A stretch of 64,000 nt of DNA from Roseateles oligotrophus (GTDB taxonomy: Bacteria; Pseudomonadota; Gammaproteobacteria; Burkholderiales; Burkholderiaceae_C), in contig NZ_JAJIRN010000014.1 in assembly GCF_025717515.1 (NCBI RefSeq), forward strand, positions 1-64,000, written 5' to 3'. The position numbers and the translations under genes are program-made. Below the pieces are notes generated by a model. That model worked only from the letters and a program-made list of their open reading frames with translations. It did not search any database and was not told the origin of the DNA. The first letter of the stretch is position 1, and every line of letters starts with the position of its first letter. This document shows, piece after piece, positions 42,837-52,200 of this stretch.

Positions 42837-44480
42837 ATGCAAGAGCTCGAACCATCCCTTAGCCCAAGCGAATTGCTGACTCGCCATGAAGCTTGCTTGG
42901 CCGGCGATGGGTCGGCTTCGGCGGGCCTGAGCGACAAAATTGCCAATGCCAATGCCAATGCCAATGCCAATGCGGTCAATGCAGCTTACGACGGCATCAT
43001 CAGCGTCGATGAGCAGCAGCGCATTGTCTTGATCAATCCGGCCGCGCTGCGCATGTTCGGCTGCAGCGCGGATGAGGCAATTGGCAGCTGCCTGGCGCGT
43101 TTCATCCCGGCCGAATACCGCGAGCGCCACGCCGATCAGCTTCGCAATTATGCCGCCCGCCCCCAGCCCACCCGTGCGATGAGCGAGCGCGGTGAGCTCT
43201 TTGCCTTGCGCGCCAATGGCGACCGCTTCCCGGTGGCAGTGACCATTTCGCAGGCAATCGCTGCCGACCATCTTGGCCTGCCACGCACGCTTTGCACCGC
43301 CTTGGTGCGCGACCTCAGCGTGGAGCAAGACCTGCGTAGCGAATTGGCTGACATGAAGCATCAGTTCCGGCGCCTGTTCGAGTTGGCGCCGATAGCGATG
43401 CTGATCACCGAAGACGACACGATTGTCTTCGCCAACCGCAGCTGCCTGGCCCTGCTCGGCGCAAGCCGGCCGGAGCAAATCATCGGGCGGGCGGTCTTTG
43501 AATTGCTGCATGACGATTCCCACGCCGTCTTGAAGCAGCAGATGCAAAGAGCGCTGCGGGTACCCGCCGGTAGTTTGTGCATTTTGTCCGAGCAGATCAC
43601 GCGTTTGGACGGAGGTCTGCGCAAGGTCGAGATCGCCATCGCCACGCTGCCGGGTGCGCACCGGTCCACCGTGCAAATGGTGCTCAGCGACATCACCGAG
43701 CAAGAGCATGCCAGCCTGGAGCTGCAGCAATCGCGCCACGAGTTGCGGCGGCTTTCGGCCAGCTTGATCGATGCCCGCGAAGAAGAGCGCCGCAGGATCG
43801 CACGCGAGCTGCATGACGAACTGGGCCAGCGCCTGAGCGCCTTGAAGATGGAGCTGGCGCAGACCGGCAAGGACTTGCATGGCCGCGCCATTCAGTCGCG
43901 CATCCACGGCATGCTGGACATGCTGGACGAAACGGTGGCCTCGGTGCGCCATATCGCCACCGACCTGCGCCCCTTGATGCTCGATGACCTCGGCCTCAAC
44001 GCAGCGATCGAGTGGTTGGCACGCGAATATGCAAGCCGCATGGACATCGAGATCACCGTGCGCCTGGATGAAGACGAACCGCAGATGGAGCCTCGCATGG
44101 CCACCGCGCTGTACCGAATGGTGCAGGAGGCACTGACCAATGTGGGGCGACACGCGTGCGCCACCGATGTGCAGATCGAGCTGCGGGTTGACGGCAGGGA
44201 ATTGGCGCTGACGATACAAGACAATGGCATCGGTTTCCCCGTTTGCGCCTCGCGCAAGGAGAACTCCTTTGGCTTGCTGGGCATGCGCGAGCGCGCCTTT
44301 TTGCTGCAGGGTCAGATGTTGATCGACAACCCGCCGGGTGGGGGGGGCCGCATTCGCATCCGCCTGCCCTTGCCGACCCAATTGTCCCGGCAGCAACTGC
44401 AGGCTCAGCAACAGCAGAAGTTCGAACAGGAACTGGATCAGATGCAAGCCAGCCAGGTCATTGCAGCAGGGCGGCCATGA
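42837..44480 (+). CDS. Cytoplasmic PAS-PAS sensor histidine kinase (NarX/DevS type)
   Basis: A 547-residue sensor kinase without membrane helices. A first PAS domain covers about 45-155 and a second about 175-290. A HisKA_3 dimerisation domain follows with the phospho-acceptor H326 in RIARELHDELGQ, then a HATPase domain (about 410-520) with DNGIGFP. A run of five GCCAAT units (42942-42971) encodes Asn-Ala repeats before the first PAS domain. Its stop overlaps the ATG of the response regulator (ATGA), so the pair is translationally coupled. The signal is unknown; PAS domains suggest redox, oxygen or a small ligand. Confidence 0.92.
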   Translation: MQELEPSLSPSELLTRHEACLAGDGSASAGLSDKIANANANANANAVNAAYDGIISVDEQQRIVLINPAALRMFGCSADEAIGSCLARFIPAEYRERHADQLRNYAARPQPTRAMSERGELFALRANGDRFPVAVTISQAIAADHLGLPRTLCTALVRDLSVEQDLRSELADMKHQFRRLFELAPIAMLITEDDTIVFANRSCLALLGASRPEQIIGRAVFELLHDDSHAVLKQQMQRALRVPAGSLCILSEQITRLDGGLRKVEIAIATLPGAHRSTVQMVLSDITEQEHASLELQQSRHELRRLSASLIDAREEERRRIARELHDELGQRLSALKMELAQTGKDLHGRAIQSRIHGMLDMLDETVASVRHIATDLRPLMLDDLGLNAAIEWLAREYASRMDIEITVRLDEDEPQMEPRMATALYRMVQEALTNVGRHACATDVQIELRVDGRELALTIQDNGIGFPVCASRKENSFGLLGMRERAFLLQGQMLIDNPPGGGGRIRIRLPLPTQLSRQQLQAQQQQKFEQELDQMQASQVIAAGRP

Positions 44481-45166
44481 CTGCCTTGACAGAACAGCCC
44501 ACATTGCGTTTGCTGCTGGTGGATGACCACTCCATCGTCCGTGAAGGCGTGCGGCGGATTCTGGAGGCCCACGAAAAAACCTGGTTGATCGACGAGGCCA
44601 GCAATGGCTTTGATGCGCTGGCGTTTTTGCGCAGTCATGCGGTGGATCTGGTGATTGTCGACTTGTCGATGCCGGGTTTGAATGGGGTTGACTTGATCCA
44701 GCGCATACGGCTCCAGCTGCCTCATGTGCGCATTCTGGTGCTGAGCATGCATGCGGAGGAGCAATACGCGATGCGCTCGTTCAAGGCCGGCGCGAATGGC
44801 TATTTGACCAAGGACAGTGCGACCAAGGAGTTGCTCGCGGCGGTGAATAAGCTGTTGAGCGGCGGGGCATATGTCAGCGCCTCCCTGGCGGAGCGGGTGG
44901 TGCAGCAACTCAACGGCGCGGTTGGCGTGCCCAGCCATGCCTCGCTCTCGAACCGCGAGTTGGAGGTGTTGCGGCGCTTGGTCGACGGCCAGCGTCTGAC
45001 CGACATCGCGGACGACTTGCATCTGTCGATCAAGACCATCAGCACCCACAAGACCCGCATTCAAGAAAAGCTGCAACTGCCCAACCTCGCCGCCATCGTG
45101 CGCTACGGGCTGGAGAACCAATTGGGTGAACAGCCCCCGCCGACGGTGCCGGGGCTGTTGAGCTGA
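44477..45166 (+). CDS. NarL/FixJ-family response regulator
   Basis: A 229-residue two-domain regulator. The receiver domain has the acidic pair D16/D17 (LLVDDHSIVREGV) and the phospho-acceptor D62 (VDLVIVDLSMPG). The C-terminal LuxR-type helix-turn-helix contains SNRELEVLRRLVDG and IADDLHLSIKTISTHKTRI. The start codon overlaps the kinase stop, so this is its cognate regulator. Its target is not known; the palindrome at 42732 is one candidate. Confidence 0.93.
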   Translation: MTALTEQPTLRLLLVDDHSIVREGVRRILEAHEKTWLIDEASNGFDALAFLRSHAVDLVIVDLSMPGLNGVDLIQRIRLQLPHVRILVLSMHAEEQYAMRSFKAGANGYLTKDSATKELLAAVNKLLSGGAYVSASLAERVVQQLNGAVGVPSHASLSNRELEVLRRLVDGQRLTDIADDLHLSIKTISTHKTRIQEKLQLPNLAAIVRYGLENQLGEQPPPTVPGLLS

Positions 45167-45208
45167 CGACACCGCAAGCCGAGCCGAGCCGGGCCCTTGC
45201 TTGCCAGT

Positions 45209-45751
45209 TCAGCCGGTGCGCCGGCCGCCTGCTGCTTGGCGGCGTATGGCGGCTTGCGGCAAGGCCTCCTCATGCTCACGCTGCGGCTCGGTTGACTGCA
45301 AGGCTGTTTGGGCCGCTTTGCGTCGATTCTCGAAGTTGATCACCTGGGCCGAGACACGCCGGTCAATCACCAGGCCATTGACCTGCGACTGCGTCACGCT
45401 GGCACGTTGCCCCAGGGAGATAAAGGCATCGCAAGATTGACCGACAAAGGCCCCCTGAGCCCTGGAGACAATTTCATATCCTTGGCGTACACCCTTGGCC
45501 ATGCGTTCAGCGAAGGTGGGATAGAACATCCCCAGGCGCCAGGGCGCACCGACAAGGCCATCGATATTCAGCGGCGGCAGCAGCACCGGCAGGCTGTCAC
45601 TGACCGTGTCGGCGAACAGGTCGCTTTGCAACTGCAGCATTTGCTGCTGCGCGTCGACGACGGTGCCAAGCCAGCGATCACGCTGATCGAACAGCGTCTT
45701 CATGGGTTTAAGGAAGACCGACATATCGGCGCTTGTCTGTGTTTCAGTCAT
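45209..45751 (-). CDS. Phasin-like granule-associated protein
   Basis: A 180-residue, mostly helical protein: MTETQTSADMSVFLKPMK, DAQQQMLQLQSDLFADTV, and EIVSRAQGAFVGQSCDAF. Length, helix content and the polar amphipathic pattern resemble phasins that coat polyhydroxyalkanoate granules, but no firm family motif is present. The C-terminal tail is basic and Gln/Arg-rich. The ATG at 45751 has AGGTGA upstream. A consensus-perfect FNR-type box is centred 74 bp before the start. It ends 42 bp from the convergent response-regulator gene. Confidence 0.6.
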   Translation of the reverse strand: MTETQTSADMSVFLKPMKTLFDQRDRWLGTVVDAQQQMLQLQSDLFADTVSDSLPVLLPPLNIDGLVGAPWRLGMFYPTFAERMAKGVRQGYEIVSRAQGAFVGQSCDAFISLGQRASVTQSQVNGLVIDRRVSAQVINFENRRKAAQTALQSTEPQREHEEALPQAAIRRQAAGGRRTG

Positions 45752-45818
45752 GGGTTTCACCTGATTGAGCGGGTAGAAGAGGCAAGCCGAACTGTCGATG
45801 CGGCGTCGCCGGGCTGAA

Positions 45819-45832
45819 TTGAGAATCCGCAA
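45819..45832. promoter_or_regulatory. FNR/CRP-type box, phasin-like gene side
   Basis: TTGAGAATCCGCAA matches the consensus exactly, with its centre 74 bp before the phasin-like start codon. Confidence 0.68.
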
Positions 45833-45886
45833 CTTGCCCGTCAAAGCCCCCACCCTTGTCAGACTGCGGCGCCCACCCCAGCCGCC

Positions 45887-45900
45887 TTGCGCCAACTCAA
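45887..45900. promoter_or_regulatory. FNR/CRP-type box, glucan-synthase operon side
   Basis: TTGCGCCAACTCAA matches the consensus exactly, with its centre 87 bp before the ATG at 45981. It is the second box of this divergent promoter. Confidence 0.68.
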
Positions 45901-45980
45901 TGCCGCCGGCGCAAGCCGCCTTAATCTTGAGCACCACAGGGCAGGGTCACCGCCCGCCCACTTTGAGTCAAGGAGGCCCT

Positions 45981-46211
45981 ATGTTGCACGAACCCCGTTT
46001 GTCATTTGTGTTACTGCATGACGCGATGATCTGCATCAAACAGGATCAGCTCGCCTTGGCCGATCAACTCCACCGCTGTCACGCCGGCGGCGGGCGCTGG
46101 CTGCGGATGCGTGCACGCCTGCAGGGCGCACGCGCATTCGTGGCGCCACGCATCATCAGCTTGCTGTTGCTGGGTCTGGCCTTGCTGGCCGCCCTCGCTG
46201 TGCTGTATTGA
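45981..46211 (+). CDS. Small tail-anchored membrane protein before the glucan synthase
   Basis: A 76-residue protein with a soluble N-terminal half (MLHEPRLSFVLLHDAMICIK) and a single C-terminal membrane helix (IISLLLLGLALLAALAVLY), so a tail anchor is predicted. AAGGAGG lies four bases before the ATG, the best ribosome-binding site in this area. It ends 6 bp before the giant glucan-synthase gene and probably forms a two-gene operon with it, perhaps as an accessory subunit. No family is recognised. Confidence 0.7.
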   Translation: MLHEPRLSFVLLHDAMICIKQDQLALADQLHRCHAGGGRWLRMRARLQGARAFVAPRIISLLLLGLALLAALAVLY

Positions 46212-46217
46212 CCCGGC

Positions 46218-49200
46218 ATGCGCAATGCGCCGCCCCCACTGCGATCGCAGACGCTAGCCCTGATTGAAGCCGGCCAAGGGCCGGTCGCCGCACCGGTGCG
46301 GGCGGTCTTGTTCGGCGAGGAGCGTTTTCGCCAGCATGGCCGCAGCTTGGCCGAGGCGCAGCGGATCGAGCGGCGGCGGCGCTGGAGTTGGCGGCAATTG
46401 CGGCCGGTGCTGCGCAGCCCTCATTTCTTCCCGCGCATCGCCGCCAATCTGCGCAGCCTGGAGCGCTCGCTCGCCTATCTGGAGGTGATGGACCGCGAGA
46501 CCGAGGCCCTCAGCCCGGCGGCCGAATGGCTGCTTGACAACCACCACCTGATCGAGGCGCAGGTGCCCGAAATCCACAACGGCCTGCCGCACAGCTATTA
46601 CGCCATCCTGCCCAAGCTGCGCGAGCCCCCGTTGACCGGTCTGCCGCGCGTCTACGGCATCGCCTGGGCCTTTGTCGCACACACCGACTCGAATTTTGAT
46701 GCCAATCTTTTAAGCCAATTTCTGCTCGCCTATCAACAGGTCGATGCGCTGACTCTGGGCGAGTTATGGGCGGTGCCGACCACCTTGCGCGTGGTGCTGC
46801 TGGAGAATCTGGCGCGACTGGCCGAGGCGGTGGCGGGCCACCGGGCCGCGCAAGAGGCCGCAGATTGGTGCTGCGACCAAGCCGAGGGTTGGGACGATGC
46901 AAGGCTGCAGGCCATGTTCGAACGGGCCTGCGGCCGTGGCCTGCAGATCAGTTTCGTGGCCCAGATGGTGCAACGCACGCGGGCCCACAGTGGCAGCGAA
47001 GCGCCGCCCTGGGAGGCCTGGCTCAAGCAAGCCGCGCCCGAACCGGACAGTACCCTGGCCGCCGCCCATGCGCTGCATGCGGCCGACAATGTCAGCGTCA
47101 GCAACGCAGTGTCGGCCTTGCATGCGATCAACAGCCTGGAGTGGCGGGACTTGGTCGCCCGCGTCAGCCCGGTCATGCAAACGCTGCAGCGCTCACCCGC
47201 CTTTTGTGCCGACAGCGAGTTGACGCGTGACAACTGCAGCCACGCGATCGAACGGCTGGCGCGCCGCCTCAAGCGCTCGGAAATCAGCGTGGCCGAGCAG
47301 GTGATTGCGCTCACTCAGAGCCATCAAGCGCGCCCGCCTTGCTTCTGGCTGATCGGTGAAGGCCGCGCCAGTTTGGTCGCGGCCCTGGGCGGCTCGCTGA
47401 CGACGATAGAGAGCCCTTGGGTGAATTGGCCCTGGCGCATTCGGGGCTGGCTTTATGCCTTGGCGCTGCTGCTTGGCAGCACCTTCTTGTTGCGGCTCTT
47501 GTTCCCGGCGCTGCTGGGCAACAGTCCGCTTGAATGGAAGATTATCATCACCCTGCCCCCGGCCGCCATGCTGGTGTTCGAGTGTGTATTGGCCTTGGTG
47601 AATCGGGTGCTGGCGGAGTCGGTGCGGGTACACCGCCTGCCGCGCCTGGCCTTGGACGGCGGCCTGCGGCCCGAAGACAAAACCCTGCTCGTGATCCCCT
47701 GCATGCTGGTCTCGAACGCCGGCACCCAGGCCTTGGCGCATCGCCTGGAACAGCATTTCTTGGCCAACCCGGAGTCGCATGTGCGCTTCGCCTTGCTGAG
47801 CGACTGGGCGGACGCGCCGCAAGCGAGCATGGCGGCTGACGCCGGACTCCTGAACGGGGCCTGCGCCGCCATCGAGGCTTTGAATCACCGCCATCCCTGC
47901 GCTCCAGCCGAATTGCCGCGCTTTGCATTGCTGCACCGGCAGCGCCGCTGGAGCGAAGGCGAGCGCGTCTGGATGGGCTGGGAGCGCAAGCGCGGCAAGC
48001 TGGAGCAGTTGCTGGCCCTGCTGGCCCCGCCGGACGAAGCGGAAAAGGCCGCGCCTGCGCAATCGCCCCCAGCACCCTTCATCGACTTCGGTCCGCTCAG
48101 CCGCTTGGAGCCTGGCACCCGCTATCTGCTGACGCTGGACAGCGACACCGAGTTGCCGCCGGGGGCCTTGCGCGAGTTGGTGTCAATCGCCGCCCATCCG
48201 CTCAATCAGCCCTGCCTCGACCCGCAAACCCAGCGCGTCGTGAGCGGCTATGGGATTTTGCAGCCACGCGTTCTGGCGCCGTTTGCCGAGTCGCTGCAGG
48301 CGCGCAATGCGCTGCCCGCTTTCGGCTGGCTGTTCTCCGGACCCTGGGGCCTGGATGTCTACAACGCCGGCAGCTCGGAGATCTACCAAGACATCTTCGG
48401 CTCGGGCAGCTTCAGCGGCAAGGGCTTGTTGAACGTGGCGGCGATGCACCGAGCCTTGCGCGGCCGGGTCGCCGAGAACCGCTTGCTCAGCCATGACTTG
48501 TTTGAGGGCATCTGGGCCCGGGCGGCTCATCTGAGCGATGTCGCGCTGATCGAGGCCGCGCCCGTGCACCCGGCGGTGGCGGCCTCCCGCACGCACCGCT
48601 GGACCCGCGGTGACTGGCAGTTACTGGCCTTGTTTGGGCAAGCTTGGCGGGGCCGCATCGGCATGCTGAATTTCTGGAAGATGCTGGACAACCTGCGTCG
48701 CTCGCTGCTGGCACCGGCCGCCTTGGTGCTGCTTTGGTGCTGCTTCGCCTTGAATACGCTGCGGCCTTGGGTGGCGCTGTGCCTGGTGGCCGCGGCCTTC
48801 GGCCTGGGGCCGCTATTGGGTGCCCTGGCCGCCCTGCTACCGGGCCGGCGCGATCTGGCGATGCGCCATTTTTTGCTCGAAGGCGGGGTCAATGTGCTGC
48901 GGGTGCTTGGCTGCACTTTGTGGCAATTGGCCACGCTCGTGCATAGCAGTGCGGTGCAAATCGATGCGATTGCCCGCGCGCTATGGCGCATGGGGGTCAG
49001 CCACCAACAACTGCTGCAATGGACGACCGCCGCGCAGGCCCAGGCACAGGCAAGGCTGGAATGGGCCTGGTTCTGGCGCCAGCATTACGGCATCACCCTG
49101 TTGGCGCTGGTCTGGGGCGGCACGGGCCTGTTGATGGCCGGCGCAAGGGCGCCCTGGCTGCTCGGCTGCGCGTCGCTGTGGGCGCTGGCACCGGCCTGGC

Positions 49201-52200
49201 TTTGGTGGAGTGCGCGGCCGCTGCAGCTTTGCCGGGCGCAGCCCTTGGAGGCCGGGCAGCGTGACTATCTGCTGCGCTTGGCGCGGGACACCTGGAGCCT
49301 GTTCGAAACGACGGTGACGGCGGCCGACCACCATTTGCCGCCCGACAATCTGCAACTCGAACCCGAGCCGATCCTGGCGCGGCGCACCTCGCCGACCAAT
49401 ATCGGCCTGTACCTGCTCAGCTGCCTGTGCGCGCAACGGTTTGAATTCATCGCCTTGGACGATCTGATTGCCCGCTTGCTCGCCACGCTGAGCACATTGG
49501 ACAGACTACCGCGCGAGCGCGGCCATTTCCATAACTGGATTGACACCGCCACCCTGCAAACGCTGTCGCCGGCCTATATCTCGACGGTTGACAGTGGCAA
49601 CCTTGCTGCGGCGCTGTGGGCGGCGGCGCAGGCCTGCCGGGAGTTGGCCGCGCAGTCTTCATCAAGCAGCAAACCGGACCAAGCGGTGGCGCTGCTGGAT
49701 ATCGCCACGCGCATGGACGCCTTGTGTGCCGCGATGGACTTCGGCTTTTTGTATGACCAGCGCCGCCGCCTGTTCCGCATCGGCTACCGACCCGGCGATG
49801 CCAGCTTGGACAGCGCCTACTACGACCTGCTGGCCTCGGAGTCCCGCTTGGGCAGCTTTGTGGCGATCGCCAAGGGTGATGTGGCGCTGCGCCACTGGCA
49901 GGCGCTGGGCCGGCCATTTTTGGCCGTGCGAGGCATGCCGGCACTGCGCTCCTGGTCGGGCTCGATGTTCGAATATCTGATGCCTTCGCTGTTGATGCGC
50001 GAACCACCGCAAGGCCTGCTGCAGCGCGCGACCGTCGCGGCGGTTCAAGCACAGCAGGACTTTGGCGCGCGCAACGGCCTGCCTTGGGGCGTGTCGGAAT
50101 GTGCCTACTACGAGCAAGACGCCTCGCTGGCGTTTCAGTACGGCCCTTTTGGTGTGCCGGAGTTGGCGCTACGCCGCACGCCGCAAGAGGACCGGGTCAT
50201 CGCGCCCTATGCCAGCACGCTGGCCCTGCTGGTTGATGCCCCGGCAGCGCTGGCGAATCTGCGCGCGCTGGAGCGACTCGGCGCGCGCGATCGCCACGGC
50301 TTTATTGAAGCCCTCGATTTCAGTCGGCCGCGCCTCGGCGACGGTGCGCCGCTGCAGCGCGTGGCCACATATATGGCTCATCACCAAGGCATGAGCTTGC
50401 TGAGCCTGTGCAATCTGCTCTGCGACGAGGCGCCGCGCGGATGGTTCGAGCGCGTGCCGCGGGTGCAAGCCTTCACCATGCTCTTGCATGAGCGGATGCC
50501 GACCGCCATCGTCTACCAATCACGCGCAATCCCGCGCCCGCCGCACAAACCCGGGCCCAGCGAACCCAGTGCCGGAGCCCGGCTGTGGCTGCCCGCCGAT
50601 GCCGGCCAAGCCCCCTTGCCCACGCTGCTGCTGGGCAACGGGGCTTATAGCGTCGGCCTGCGGCCCGATGGCGGGGGCCAGAGTGCGTGGCGCGGGCAGG
50701 CAATCTCGCGCGCCCGCGACGACCTGCTGCGACCAACGCCCGGCCACGCCTATTTCATTCGCGGCCGTGGGCAAACCGACTTCTGCTCACTCAGTTCGGC
50801 ACCGAGCGCCCACCCAAAAGGGCAATACAGCACGAGTTTTTTTGCCGAGCGGGCCGAATTCGAGCTCGGCACCGAGGCCTGGAGCACCCAGATGACGGTC
50901 TGGGTCAGCCCGGACGATGACGTCGAGTTGCGCCGCGTCAGCCTGCACAATCTGACCGAACATGCCGCCGAGTTCGAGTTGATCAGCTATTTTGAGGCGG
51001 TGCTGGCGCCACAACAGGCGGACGAATCGCATCCGGTTTTCTCCAATCTTTTCTTGCGTGCCCATGCCGCCGATCCGCAATGCCTGCTGCTTGAGCGGCG
51101 GCCTCGGCTGGCCGGCGAAAGCAGCCTGTGGGTCGCGCATTTTCTGGCCCTGGGTCATGCCGCCACCGAGCCCGAGTCCGAACTCGAATTGCTGTCCGTG
51201 CAGCTCGGCTGCGACCGCGCAAGCCTGCTGCCGCGCCGCGCGGAGATGAGTCAACTGCGCACGGTCAAGGAGGGGCCGCCAAGCCCCAGGAGCGGCGAAC
51301 CAGATGTGCTGGAAACCCGGCTCGATCCGATCGCCTCGCTGAGCGTGCGCCTGCGCATGCCGGCAAGGGCCAAGCGCAGCCTGACCTTTGCCACTGCGGC
51401 CGCGGCGGATGCCAGCACGGTGATGGCGCTGGTGGACGAGTACCGCCAAGCCGTTCACTTGACGCGTTCGCGCCTGATGGCGGCCACCCTGGCACGCATA
51501 CGCCAGCGCGAGTTGCGTCTGAGCGCCACCGACTTGCGCAATATCCAGGACATGACGACGCCGATGACGATCAGCTGCCCGCGCCCGCGTGCGCCGCCGG
51601 TCGAGCGGCTCGACCGGCGAGCGCTATGGCGCTTTGCGATCTCCGGCGATCGACCGATCTTGTTGATCAGCATCGGTGCCAGCGTCGGCCTGCGGGTGGT
51701 GCGCACCATCTTGACCGCGCACCGGGTCTGGGAGAGCCAAGGCTTGAGTTGCGATGTGGTGCTGGTCAATCAAGAGCCTTCGTCCTACTTGATGCCGCTG
51801 CAACATCAGCTGCTGGCCTTGCGCAGCAGCGTCGGTGGCGCGGCTCAAGCCGCTGGTTCAGGCGCCGGCGGCCTGCATCTGCTGCAACAGTTCGAGTTGA
51901 AACCGCAAGAGCTGGCCGCCTTGCGCGCCTACGCCCGCATCGAGTTGTTGGCGGACGGCCGCCCGCTGGCCAGGCTGCTGGCGCAGGCCTTGCCGGTGCA
52001 GACGGCGGGGCTGATCCCAAACGCCCGGCTGCTGCCAGAGCAAGTGCCCAGGCCCTGGCTCGAGGCGTCGGCGGCGGGCCGTTTCAATGCCGACGGCAGC
52101 GCCTTTGAATTCGACATCAAGGCCGAGCAATTGCCGCCCAGACCCTGGGCGAACGTGCTGGCTAACCCCCATTTCGGCTGCATCATTACCGAATCGGGGG

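Noticed and set aside
42771-44504. A 577-codon minus-strand frame opposite the sensor kinase
   Set aside because: The sense strand encodes clear PAS, HisKA_3 and ATPase motifs; the antisense translation is a Gln/Arg/His-rich shadow.
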